NCBI GenBank assembly: GCA_965212195.1
Contig: CBDBUW010000010.1
Span: 372,001 to 436,000, forward strand
DNA: 64,000 nt
Reading direction: 5' to 3'
From: JAJCYK01 sp965212195
GTDB taxonomy: Bacteria > Bacteroidota > Bacteroidia > Cytophagales > Cyclobacteriaceae
How positions within the stretch are numbered: the first letter of the stretch is position 1; each line of letters opens with the position of its first letter. Positions 46,116 through 54,897 of this stretch are shown here, piece after piece. A model generated the notes under the pieces. It was given only the letters and a program-made list of their open reading frames with translations. It was not told where the DNA came from and ran no database searches. Both the position numbers and the translations under genes were made by a program.

Positions 46116-46320
46116 CGTTGACCCGCGATCCTCAAAAAGGGTATATTGTTTTACAAAACTTTACACGACTTTTATCATAGTTCTCACGTAATTAGATGAT
46201 TAGGTTTGCGCATAATTGTAATCGGACCAAAATGAAGCAAGAACCTCAGCCCATACCGGTTCATTTACCACCCAAAAAAGAAGAAGCCCTGCGGGACTGT
46301 CTTTAAAGGACAATAACTGA

Positions 46321-46971
46321 ATGCCAATGAATAAAGATATTGCCGCTATCCGAAGTGATTATCATAAAATGTCCCTGGATCCTAAACACATAGATCCAGA
46401 TCCTATAGTGCAATTTAAGACCTGGCTGGATCAAGCTTTAGAAAGCAATGTGGAAGAGCCAACGGCCATGACATTAAGTACTGTTTCAGAGAAAGGACAT
46501 CCGACTTCACGAGTAATATTGTTAAAGGGAATGGAGCATGGGGCATTTATTTTCTATTCCAACTACTTGAGCACTAAGGGTCGTCAATTGAACAGCAATC
46601 CCCAGGGTGCCTTGACTTTTTTTTGGCCTGAATTGGAGCGCCAGGTAAATATTACCGGGGTGGTAGAACACACCTCTAAGCAAAACTCTGATAGTTATTT
46701 TGCTTCCAGGCCCAGGCGCTATCAGCTAGGAGCATGGGCTTCTAATCAAAGCCAAGAGCTACCATCGAGATTTACCCTCATTAAAAGATATTTGGGATTA
46801 AAATTAAAATATCTAAACACTACTATACCAAGGCCGCCTTTTTGGGGCGGTTACCAGCTGATCCCGGAAACCATTGAATTTTGGCAAGGAAGGCCCAGTC
46901 GGCTGCATGACAGGATTCTTTACCGCCGGGATCATAATGGTCATTGGACCATCCAAAGACTTTCGCCATAA
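46321..46971 (+). CDS. pdxH: Pyridoxamine 5'-phosphate oxidase
   Basis: A 216-residue protein of the usual PdxH length. It has the flavin/substrate motifs SRVILLKG, GAFIFYSNY, LTFFWPELERQVNI and the C-terminal GGYQLIPETIEFWQGRPSRLHDR, diagnostic of PdxH. It oxidises pyridoxamine or pyridoxine phosphate to pyridoxal phosphate using FMN. It is a stand-alone gene, following a terminator. Confidence 0.95.
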   Translation: MPMNKDIAAIRSDYHKMSLDPKHIDPDPIVQFKTWLDQALESNVEEPTAMTLSTVSEKGHPTSRVILLKGMEHGAFIFYSNYLSTKGRQLNSNPQGALTFFWPELERQVNITGVVEHTSKQNSDSYFASRPRRYQLGAWASNQSQELPSRFTLIKRYLGLKLKYLNTTIPRPPFWGGYQLIPETIEFWQGRPSRLHDRILYRRDHNGHWTIQRLSP

Positions 46972-47154
46972 TTTGAAACCAGTAGTTTTATGAACAGTTT
47001 CATACATGTCCTGCTAAAAAGTGAAATCTCCCTTAAGTGATTTGAAAATTCGAAACTGCGGGCAGGCAGATCCTACCTGAGCAAATCGATTAAACGATTC
47101 ACTTGGGCTCTTTAAATTTCCGTTTAATTATTATATTCTAGGGCTGAAGGCTTA

Positions 47155-50094
47155 ATGAATATGGTTATTCACCGCAGATTGCTGTTGCTGACAGGGGTTA
47201 TCATCTATGCATGTAGACCTGATCATCCCGTCGACATGTCTACATTTGAGATCCATAAAGACTTTAATATTGAACTGGTAGCCCATGAACCACTGATCAC
47301 AGATCCGGTGGATATGGAGTTTGATGAATTTGGTAATGCCTACGTGATTGAAATGCCTTCCTACCCTGACTTTCCTGAGCATAACCGTATGGTATTGCTA
47401 CAGGATACAGATTACGATGGTGTGTTCGACCAAAGAACTTTGTTTGCGGATAGTCTGGGGGTTAGCTCTTCCCTACTCCCCTACCGCGGTGGTTTCTTAG
47501 TAGCTGCTCCTCCGCATTTATTGTATTTAAAAGATACAAATGGAGATTACCGGGCCGATCTGCGCGAGGTGATCATGAGCGGATTCAGCTATGGCAATAC
47601 CCAACACAATTTTAACGGGCTTACCTACGGGATCGACAATTGGATCTACATCGCAAACGGAGGTAATTCCGGGGAGGTTTATTGGGCAGGTGACAGCTTA
47701 AACAAAATACCGCTAAGAGGTCAGGACTTTCGTATCGACATTGAAAACAAAAAATTCGAACTTATTGGTGATAGTTCCGGCGGATTTGAGCTGGCCATGG
47801 ATGCTTGGGGCAACCTATTTGAAACCCACAATCTGGAACACATTTCGCACCTGGAATTTAATGAGCAATATCTGAATGGGATCCAATTATTAGGAAAGAG
47901 TGCACGTAGTATTATATCGGATCATGATGTGGATGGGTTAGCACGCATTTATCCTATCGGACTTCAGGAAACCCGGGTAAACCACCCCGAACAATCGGGT
48001 TATTTTTCCGGAGCTTGTGGTATCACGTACTACGGAGGAGGCCTGTGGCCTGATAATGATGCCGGAAATATACTGGTGGCGGATGTGGTATTAAATCTTA
48101 TTCACCGGGACCTTATAACTCCACACGGCAGCAGCTTTTTTGCCAGCAGAGATCTGCCGGGTGTAGAGTTCCTGGCAAGCTCCGACCGGGCTTTCAGACC
48201 AGTGAACATGACGGTGGGACCGGATGGATCCTTGTTTGTATTGGACATGCATCGTGAGGTTATAGAACATCCGGAATGGATCCCTGATGAACTTGAAACA
48301 GGTTTGGATTTGAACGCCGGTCGTGATCAAGGTCGTATCTATAGGATCACACCCAAGGTCTTCAAAAGCCTCAACGCTACTGCTACAGGAACCAAAGATC
48401 CGGCCTTTCTGATAAAGCAGCTGGAACATCCCAATCAATGGCAACGCATCACCGCCCAAAGGCTGTTAGTGGAACGCCATGACCTTAACTTACAGGCCGA
48501 ACTTGAACAATTATTCTTGTCATCGCATTCAACGGTTGCTCAATTGCATGCACTTCATACTTTGGAAGGTTTGGGTGTTCTTTCTTCAGGTATCTTAAAA
48601 CTGGCATTAGATCACCGGGAAGCTGAGATCCGACGCCAGGCTGTGATGCTGGCTGAAGTTAGAACTGATGACCAAGAGCTATGGAATAAAATTCTAAAAT
48701 TGACCTCTGACAACGACTCCAGGGTCCGTAGACAGTTAGCGTTGAGTCTGTCCAGGCATCCCAAATTACCTGTGGACGAGAAATTAGCGGCATTAATGGC
48801 CCTGCTGAATGCCAGTACTTCGGATCATTTCACCCATTTGGCAGTTTTAGCCAGTGTTCCAGGTAATAGTGCTGTATTTTTAAATGAGTTACTCAAAACT
48901 GCCACCACTTCCATGATTCCCACAGAATGGTATACCGATCTGGCGGTTTTGGCAGCTGATGAGAGCCCAGTCAATGTGCCCACACTACTGGCAGGACTCT
49001 CGTCGGGCAGCCACGCTGATTCCGTGGTCACCGCTATATTGAACGGACTTTCAGAAAGTACTAAGGATTTTCAGTTTACCGCCACTCGAAAGCTTCAGAT
49101 ATCAAATGCGCTTGACAGATTGGAAAATGAGAAATTAACAAAGATCCAGGCCTGCTGGAAATTGAGAAAACGACTGGGGTTAGAGACCTCCACAAATTAT
49201 CAGCAAATCATAGATCGGGCACTGGCGGTTTTGCAGGATGAACAGATCAACCCGGCCCAGAGGATCCAGGCTTTCCGTCTGATTGCGGATCAGGATTTAC
49301 CGGAATTACCCGAATTGTTAATGTCACTATTGGACATAAGCCAGCCTCAGGATCTTCAGCTGGCTGCAGCAGAGAAGCTGGCCGAAATCTCTTCAGATGA
49401 CCTTGCTGATGAACTTATTGCCAGGTGGAATCAATATGGCCCACAGATAAGATTACAGCTGAGCGATATACTGATCTATCAACCTCAACACCACCTCAAA
49501 TTATTATCTGCCTTGGAAAATGGTCAGCTATCCATGGGAGAATTGAATCTGCACTTGGAAAGAAGACGTGAACTGCTATTTGCTGATGATCCCAAGGTAA
49601 GAGAGAGGGCAAAGAAGCTCTTTACCGATGCTGGAGTGGTTACCAGAAAAGAGGCTTTAAACAAATTTCGGTCTGTAATGAAAATCACCGGAGACCCAGT
49701 TTCAGGCGCAGAAGTTTTTCAGGTGCTTTGCAGCAACTGTCACATTAAAGGTGACCTTGGTAAGGAAGTGGGGCCTAACCTGACGGAAATTCATCGCAAA
49801 AGTGCTGAAACATTGCTTCACGATATTATTGATCCCAATGCTGCCGTGGAAACAGCTTATATCAACCATCTAATTACCACCTCAGAGGGTGAGCAGGTTA
49901 GCGGCATTATAATTCACGAAACTGATCAGGTGATAGTGATCAGGAACTTGGGTGGTGAAGACCAGAACATAAAACGCAAGGACATCATCAAGCTGGAATC
50001 CACGGGCATGTCAGTAATGCCGGAAGGCTTTGAAAATTCATTGGACCAACAGAAAATGGCTGATCTATTGGCCTTTTTGCAGCAGTTTGACTAA
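47155..50094 (+). CDS. PVC-type membrane dehydrogenase with HEAT repeats and cytochrome c domain
   Basis: A 979-residue lipoprotein-like protein (signal ending IIYACRP). Residues about 40-400 form a beta-propeller dehydrogenase domain with NGLTYGIDNWIYIANGG and VGPDGSLFVLDMH. A HEAT-like helical region (about 430-830) follows, and a C-terminal heme-binding domain with CSNCH (near 860) and GPNLT. This is the DUF7133/TIGR02603 membrane-bound dehydrogenase architecture, common in Planctomycetes and some Bacteroidota. The substrate (probably a carbohydrate or alcohol) is unknown. Confidence 0.9.
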   Translation: MNMVIHRRLLLLTGVIIYACRPDHPVDMSTFEIHKDFNIELVAHEPLITDPVDMEFDEFGNAYVIEMPSYPDFPEHNRMVLLQDTDYDGVFDQRTLFADSLGVSSSLLPYRGGFLVAAPPHLLYLKDTNGDYRADLREVIMSGFSYGNTQHNFNGLTYGIDNWIYIANGGNSGEVYWAGDSLNKIPLRGQDFRIDIENKKFELIGDSSGGFELAMDAWGNLFETHNLEHISHLEFNEQYLNGIQLLGKSARSIISDHDVDGLARIYPIGLQETRVNHPEQSGYFSGACGITYYGGGLWPDNDAGNILVADVVLNLIHRDLITPHGSSFFASRDLPGVEFLASSDRAFRPVNMTVGPDGSLFVLDMHREVIEHPEWIPDELETGLDLNAGRDQGRIYRITPKVFKSLNATATGTKDPAFLIKQLEHPNQWQRITAQRLLVERHDLNLQAELEQLFLSSHSTVAQLHALHTLEGLGVLSSGILKLALDHREAEIRRQAVMLAEVRTDDQELWNKILKLTSDNDSRVRRQLALSLSRHPKLPVDEKLAALMALLNASTSDHFTHLAVLASVPGNSAVFLNELLKTATTSMIPTEWYTDLAVLAADESPVNVPTLLAGLSSGSHADSVVTAILNGLSESTKDFQFTATRKLQISNALDRLENEKLTKIQACWKLRKRLGLETSTNYQQIIDRALAVLQDEQINPAQRIQAFRLIADQDLPELPELLMSLLDISQPQDLQLAAAEKLAEISSDDLADELIARWNQYGPQIRLQLSDILIYQPQHHLKLLSALENGQLSMGELNLHLERRRELLFADDPKVRERAKKLFTDAGVVTRKEALNKFRSVMKITGDPVSGAEVFQVLCSNCHIKGDLGKEVGPNLTEIHRKSAETLLHDIIDPNAAVETAYINHLITTSEGEQVSGIIIHETDQVIVIRNLGGEDQNIKRKDIIKLESTGMSVMPEGFENSLDQQKMADLLAFLQQFD

Positions 50095-50143
50095 TTCGTT
50101 TTTAACGATTATATATCTCTCTTAACAACCCGTATGGTATCTT

Positions 50144-50974
50144 ATGCTCCGCTCTCACTTAGAGGACCCGAATTTGGATTGTAAAACCTTCTTACAGTTG
50201 GTTCTGCCGGTGCTTAATCGACGCTGGGCGGGATATCGCAAAGTTAAATCTCAGGTATGTAAGCGGGTAAAAAGGAGAGCACAGTCACTGAAATTGGCCA
50301 ACCTTAGTGAATATTGGGAGTATCTTCAAAAGAATCCTCACGAATGGAAAGAGTTGGATGCTTGTTGTGATATTACCATTTCCAGATTTTACAGGGATCA
50401 TGATGTTTTTGACTTTATTAAAGATGAGATTTTTCCTGCTTTGGTGGAAACTTATAAAGATGGTGCCCCGGTAAGAATATGGTCGGCGGGTTGTTGTTCC
50501 GGAGAAGAACCCTATACTATTTCTCTAATTTGCGCTTTCACTTTACCTAAGTTGTTTTCCCAGTTTAAAATTCAGATTGTAGCCACTGACCGCAACCAAG
50601 AACTATTACAAAAGGCCCAAAGAGGCTGCTATAAGAGCAGTTCCCTGCGTGAACTGCCAGAGAACTGGAAACAAGTGGCTTTTGAACTGGACCAGGACCA
50701 ATACTGCCTTAAAGGATCTTACCGAAAGCCCGTAGAATTTCTGAAACAGGATATCCGCTCCCATCACCCACCGGGTACTTTTAAGCTTGTGCTATGCCGA
50801 AATTTAGTGGCGATGTACTTCGATAGTGCCGTTCAGGAGCAGGTATTTAAGGAAATTGGGAACAGACTGGAAATCGGCGGGTACCTGATTCTGGGGAAAC
50901 ATGAAATACTGCCCCCGAGTCTGCAGGATTTTGAATTGCACCATGAGCATTTCAGGATTTATAGAAAATGTTAG
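50144..50974 (+). CDS. CheR-type chemotaxis protein methyltransferase
   Basis: A 276-residue protein with an N-terminal helical CheR_N domain and the SAM motif WSAGCCSGEEPYTISL (near 112), followed by LCRNLVAMYF and YLILGKHE. CheR enzymes methylate glutamates on chemoreceptors. No receptor, CheB or CheA gene is in the window, so it may serve a distant system or a non-chemotactic partner. It converges on the STING-like gene with a 13-bp gap. Confidence 0.92.
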   Translation: MLRSHLEDPNLDCKTFLQLVLPVLNRRWAGYRKVKSQVCKRVKRRAQSLKLANLSEYWEYLQKNPHEWKELDACCDITISRFYRDHDVFDFIKDEIFPALVETYKDGAPVRIWSAGCCSGEEPYTISLICAFTLPKLFSQFKIQIVATDRNQELLQKAQRGCYKSSSLRELPENWKQVAFELDQDQYCLKGSYRKPVEFLKQDIRSHHPPGTFKLVLCRNLVAMYFDSAVQEQVFKEIGNRLEIGGYLILGKHEILPPSLQDFELHHEHFRIYRKC

Positions 50975-50987
50975 TTCTTACTATGGA

Positions 50988-51722
50988 CTATGCCAGGTCC
51001 AAAAAGTTTACCCCTCCTCCCGAGACGATCTCAATATTATCCCTGATGGCGTCGTACTTTCTAGACTTGAGCATGGAGGTCAACTGACTATCAAAATCAT
51101 TTATGTACTGTTTGCCAATTTCCATTTTTTGCGCCGCTGGTGACTGACCCTCCTTGGTTTCCAACTTAAAGTCAATAGCCGGTTCCAGCCCTAATAATGT
51201 GGTGGGGAAATCAAAGTATTTGATTTCTTCTTTATTATTTATAGTTCTTTTTGCGGTACGGTAGTCCTTTTTCCTTTTTTCACCTGGAAAATCCAACTCC
51301 ACCGTGTCCACGGTATACTTCTTGTTTTGTAGTTCAGTAATGGTTTCAGAGATGTTAGTCTCTTTCAACTCGTCCAGGTCATCAGGGAGATATATGTAAA
51401 ACTTCAGCTTTTCCGGTTCATCCAGTTCCTTCCTCAGTCCTCGTACCACCGGAGCCAGGTAATTACTCAAATAACCGAAAGCCAGGGTGTAGGGCAAGGT
51501 CATTTCTTCTTTGCGTAAATGGGTGCTTAGGCGTTTGACCAGCCATTGTCCCAACAGCGGCACCGCTACGTACAGTAATCCCAACAGGCCTAAAAGAGGT
51601 TCAAAATTCCAACGCTCCGGATCGACCAACCAGATAGCGGCAACAATCAAACTAGCCGTGATGATCAATACCGTGATAATATTGAATACGGTTTGGATCC
51701 GTTTGGTTCTACCCTGTTTCAT
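50988..51722 (-). CDS. Prokaryotic STING-like membrane protein (TM-STING)
   Basis: The 244-residue protein has two N-terminal TM helices (about 13-33 and 41-61), then a cytosolic domain with the STING-like start LPYTLAFGYLSNYLAPVV (76-93), the strand KFYIYLPDDL and, most tellingly, KYFDFPTTLLGLEPAI (168-183). Bacterial STINGs bind c-di-GMP through an Asp and Thr of a D-x-P-T-T motif and an upstream Arg; D171, T174/T175 and R155 are the candidates here. TM-STING effectors (Cap13) of CBASS have this two-helix plan. No CD-NTase or GGDEF gene is in the window. It is 70 bp downstream of an ADP-ribosyltransferase-like gene on the same strand. Confidence 0.85.
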   Translation of the reverse strand: MKQGRTKRIQTVFNIITVLIITASLIVAAIWLVDPERWNFEPLLGLLGLLYVAVPLLGQWLVKRLSTHLRKEEMTLPYTLAFGYLSNYLAPVVRGLRKELDEPEKLKFYIYLPDDLDELKETNISETITELQNKKYTVDTVELDFPGEKRKKDYRTAKRTINNKEEIKYFDFPTTLLGLEPAIDFKLETKEGQSPAAQKMEIGKQYINDFDSQLTSMLKSRKYDAIRDNIEIVSGGGVNFLDLA

Positions 51723-51792
51723 GCTGGAGCTAGTGTATATTAATATTTGATAGTCAGCAAATTAATATACTGGTGTTTTATCATTTTTACAA

Positions 51793-52362
51793 CTATGAAA
51801 AGCGCAATTGGCTGGATAACTTGCCCTGATTTGTACGCCACTTGTGTGCGGATACGGCATTAACCCTGGAAGGATTAAATAACAATACTTCCGGCCATTG
51901 TACATCCCGGTTTCCCACTCCATGGAACTGATGCAACCGCAACTGTTTATAAATGCGGGAATAGTTTCTTACCAGTACTTGATACCCCTCTTTTTTAAAC
52001 CTTCGGGGGTGCTGATAGTATCTATGCACCAGGTATCTCCACAAATTAACAAGCTCGTTCTTGGTAAGCTGTTTATTAACAGGAAGAACTTTCCAAAAAT
52101 CCGGCCGGGTAATATCTTTTTTAAACTCTTTCTTTAGATAGTCAATTACCTTGGGATCATGGTTGTCATGCCATAGTATGCGAGTATTCGGTAGTAATTG
52201 GCATCGAATGATCACAGAGCCCCAGATCGACGCAAACTCCGCATCCAAGCTAAGATACACTCCTTGCCCCCATCCCCGTCCCCAAGTATGATTATCGAGA
52301 TTGAATCCTCTCTTTAAAATATCTGCAGCAGATTCTTTAGAAGTACCGTGATATAAATCCAT
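51793..52362 (-). CDS. PARP-like ADP-ribosyltransferase
   Basis: A 189-residue, soluble, single-domain protein. It begins with MDLYHGTSKE and continues with GWGQGVYLSLDAEFASIWG, and ends with WPEVLLFNPSRVNAV. These correspond to the three PARP/diphtheria-toxin-type ART positions H-Y-E: His5 (YHGT), Tyr36 (GVYLS) and Glu158 (PEVLLFNP). The middle is Lys/Arg/His-rich and may bind a nucleic acid or protein target. It would transfer ADP-ribose from NAD+. No macrodomain antitoxin is adjacent. It precedes the STING-like gene by 70 bp on the same strand, suggesting one operon. Confidence 0.75.
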   Translation of the reverse strand: MDLYHGTSKESAADILKRGFNLDNHTWGRGWGQGVYLSLDAEFASIWGSVIIRCQLLPNTRILWHDNHDPKVIDYLKKEFKKDITRPDFWKVLPVNKQLTKNELVNLWRYLVHRYYQHPRRFKKEGYQVLVRNYSRIYKQLRLHQFHGVGNRDVQWPEVLLFNPSRVNAVSAHKWRTNQGKLSSQLRFS

Positions 52363-52502
52363 TGCCTTATGCGGTTTCGAATCACCGCCCCATGATTTTA
52401 CTGACGATTATCAAGATGTGATATGCTTACACTCATGTACTTTTAGGGGCAATTTAGGGTATTTGTTGAGGAAATAAAGATAGTAGACAAAATCGTAGCA
52501 GG

Positions 52503-53045
52503 ATGGAAGCCTCTTCAATTCATATTTTAGTGGTTTATGCTAGTAAGTACGGAGCCACCATGGAAATTGCGGATAAAATTGGTGAAATCCTGCGAAACCT
52601 GAAGTACCAAGTTAAAATCGAGGAAGCCCGAGAAGACCTTGATTTGAGCGTATATCAAGCGGTGGTTCTGGGAAGCGCTGTTTATATGGGACAATGGCGT
52701 AAAAATGCAAAGAACTTTCTGAAGAGACATCAGCAAACGCTGCAGGCATTGCCCTTCTGGATATTTTCCAGTGGACCCACCGGGGAGGGAGATGCCCTGG
52801 AACTAACTAAAGGCTGGAAATATCCCAGCAACATCAAACCCCTAATTGATCAGATTCAACCTAAGGAGGTTAAGGTTTTTCATGGATGCTTGCATGCTGA
52901 AAAGCTTAATCTATTTGACCGTTGGATAATAAGAAATGCAAAGTCGCCTTTGGGTGATTTCAGGGATTGGCACGATATCAATAAATGGGCCCAATCCATA
53001 TCATCCAATTTGGAGCACAGTTTAGAAAAGACAGGATCTGGCTAA
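52503..53045 (+). CDS. Flavodoxin-domain protein (HemG-like)
   Basis: A 180-residue flavodoxin-fold protein. VYASKYGATMEIADKIG contains the FMN phosphate loop (S/T-x-Y-G-x-T), VVLGSAVYMGQWRKN the second loop and FSSGPTGEG the third. The layout matches menaquinone-dependent protoporphyrinogen IX dehydrogenase (HemG) and its relatives, which could also be general electron carriers. Divergent from the ART gene (140 bp apart). Confidence 0.85.
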   Translation: MEASSIHILVVYASKYGATMEIADKIGEILRNLKYQVKIEEAREDLDLSVYQAVVLGSAVYMGQWRKNAKNFLKRHQQTLQALPFWIFSSGPTGEGDALELTKGWKYPSNIKPLIDQIQPKEVKVFHGCLHAEKLNLFDRWIIRNAKSPLGDFRDWHDINKWAQSISSNLEHSLEKTGSG

Positions 53046-53062
53046 GTCGTTAACTTGGTAGC

Positions 53063-53695
53063 CTACCTTATTAAGTTCAGACCCTCCAGAGCCGAGGAAT
53101 TCTCCGGAGCTATCATCAGTGCTTTTTCAAACAACACCTTGGCTTCCCTGAGTTTACCCAATCGATAATTGGTCCAAGCCAGCAGGATCACTCCATCGAA
53201 GTCGAAAGGATAAAAGTTTACCACTTTTTCCAAATATTTATAGGCCTTTTGGTAGTCTTGTCTCTGGTAATAAATTGCCCCCAAGCGGTAGTTAACCAAA
53301 CTGTTCTGAGGGTCGGCTTTTAATATTTGTTGATAGGTGTTCATCACTTGGTCCCAGTTGCCCATAGCCGCTTGGGGTAATACAAAACCAAGTTTGGCTT
53401 CAATAGCATAGGGCAGCAGTGCCATGGCTTTTTTATAATACACAGAAGATACGGGATAGTCACCCTTCAAGTATTGCAGCCATCCCAATCTCAGATTCAG
53501 TTCGTAGGAGTCTTCCTTATATATATTTTCTAACTCCTGAATGGCTTGTTGGAAATTGCTGTCTGCCTCCGCTTGGTAGCTTTTCTGGAAAGCCTGCATG
53601 CTTGGATCCCAGGATTGAGCAAATATTGAAAATCTGCTAATAACCAGAAATATACTGAGTATAGCCATGTATATCGGTGTGGTTCTGGGTATCAT
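53063..53695 (-). CDS. Exported TPR protein, last gene of the PqqD operon
   Basis: A 210-residue protein with an N-terminal signal (SIFLVISRFSIFAQS) and five to six TPR repeats (for example NYRLGAIYYQRQDYQKAYKYLEK). Its start overlaps the stop of the previous gene in an ATGA arrangement. A protein-interaction role in the periplasm is inferred. Confidence 0.85.
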   Translation of the reverse strand: MIPRTTPIYMAILSIFLVISRFSIFAQSWDPSMQAFQKSYQAEADSNFQQAIQELENIYKEDSYELNLRLGWLQYLKGDYPVSSVYYKKAMALLPYAIEAKLGFVLPQAAMGNWDQVMNTYQQILKADPQNSLVNYRLGAIYYQRQDYQKAYKYLEKVVNFYPFDFDGVILLAWTNYRLGKLREAKVLFEKALMIAPENSSALEGLNLIR

Positions 53696-54897
53696 AGTCT
53701 TAAATTTAATCCTGCAAAAATGGTATGGTGCTTAAAGCCTTCGCCAGTATCCACTACTGATTTGTCCTCCATCAGGTATCCTACTAGCAACTTGTGACGG
53801 TGATTCATCACCCTTATAAAATTTATCCCCACTTTGGTCTCAATGACATGTGGAATGTTATGGACGTAGAAAGCATCCATCTCATGGAAATTGTACATAT
53901 CACCCCAGGCGGTAAAAGCTTCGAGCCAGGTTTTTGAGGTGATCTTACACCCTACTTTATGAAAGAATATACTACTCTGCTGATCTCGCTGGTCATGCAG
54001 GGTGTAATGCGTTTGCAGGTAAAAATTCAAGTTGGCCAGGGGATATAAAGTAGCTCCCAGCGTCCACTGGGTTTGATCTTCATCGTTAATGCTTGAAAAG
54101 GCTGCCGCCCCATAGAGGTCTGCAATGCCCGCCTGTTTCAATACTCCCAACGAGATTACCCGATTGTCTATACTATCAGAAAATCCTTGGTAATGAAAAG
54201 CGGGTATCAAATGCCAGCCTCTTAATATTCCTACATCGGCGCGAACATAATATTCATTTTGATGGTAACGAATCTGCTCTTCAACGGTGTTATTACCACC
54301 TCCACTCCCGGGGCCTGGTCCTCCGCCGTCCACTTCTGTAAACCTGGAAAACTCCTGGGTCAGCCGGCTATAACCCTGGTACAGCAACCATGCAGGGGCG
54401 ATTTGATGTTTTACCCCCAGGTGTAAATATTGTATCCCACCTACCCCCTCCACTTGGTTGTCACTGAATTTGATGGCGGCTTCCCCATATATCCCTTTGA
54501 TGAACTTGGAAGTGGAGACTGATATCTGTGGCAGCACATGTTGATACCGGCTATATAATTTCAGGGCGTCTGTTTCCCGGCCAGAATACAAATAGCTATA
54601 ATATAGATATTCCAAAGCCAGCGGATCCCCTGCATTCTTACCTAGGGCGTCCACAAATTGGGCTACTGCTAATTTGTACTTAGCTGAATTGTAATAGGCT
54701 ATGCCTATGCGCATGCGCAAGTAATAATAATTATGTCCTTGGTTCAGGGCTTCCTTTCCCATTGAGACTAATTGCTCCCATTTGCCAGCATCATACAATT
54801 GCAGGGTTTGGGCGTCGTAATATGCAAAATCTTTGGTCTGTGCCTGTATGCACAAAGGCCACATCAGTAGAATAGTAATGATCAATTTCTTAGACAT
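53692..54897 (-). CDS. TPR-outer membrane beta-barrel protein
   Basis: A 401-residue exported protein. The signal (ITILLMWPLCIQAQ) is followed by TPR helices (about 20-125) and then about 250 residues of amphipathic strands ending in a membrane-facing strand (KHHTIFAGLNLRL) with a C-terminal Leu, as in outer-membrane barrels. A Gly-rich loop GPGPGSGGGN interrupts the barrel near 205. The start overlaps the UT-M23 gene by 8 bp. Confidence 0.75.
   Translation of the reverse strand: MSKKLIITILLMWPLCIQAQTKDFAYYDAQTLQLYDAGKWEQLVSMGKEALNQGHNYYYLRMRIGIAYYNSAKYKLAVAQFVDALGKNAGDPLALEYLYYSYLYSGRETDALKLYSRYQHVLPQISVSTSKFIKGIYGEAAIKFSDNQVEGVGGIQYLHLGVKHQIAPAWLLYQGYSRLTQEFSRFTEVDGGGPGPGSGGGNNTVEEQIRYHQNEYYVRADVGILRGWHLIPAFHYQGFSDSIDNRVISLGVLKQAGIADLYGAAAFSSINDEDQTQWTLGATLYPLANLNFYLQTHYTLHDQRDQQSSIFFHKVGCKITSKTWLEAFTAWGDMYNFHEMDAFYVHNIPHVIETKVGINFIRVMNHRHKLLVGYLMEDKSVVDTGEGFKHHTIFAGLNLRL

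Noticed and set aside
46232..46306. Tiny 24-residue frame upstream of pdxH as a leader peptide
   Set aside because: Too short and proline-rich without attenuation structure; no support beyond an ATG.
50144..50974. CheR as part of the STING locus
   Set aside because: It is on the opposite strand and convergent, and CheR enzymes are unrelated to known STING systems, so I treat it as a neighbour only.
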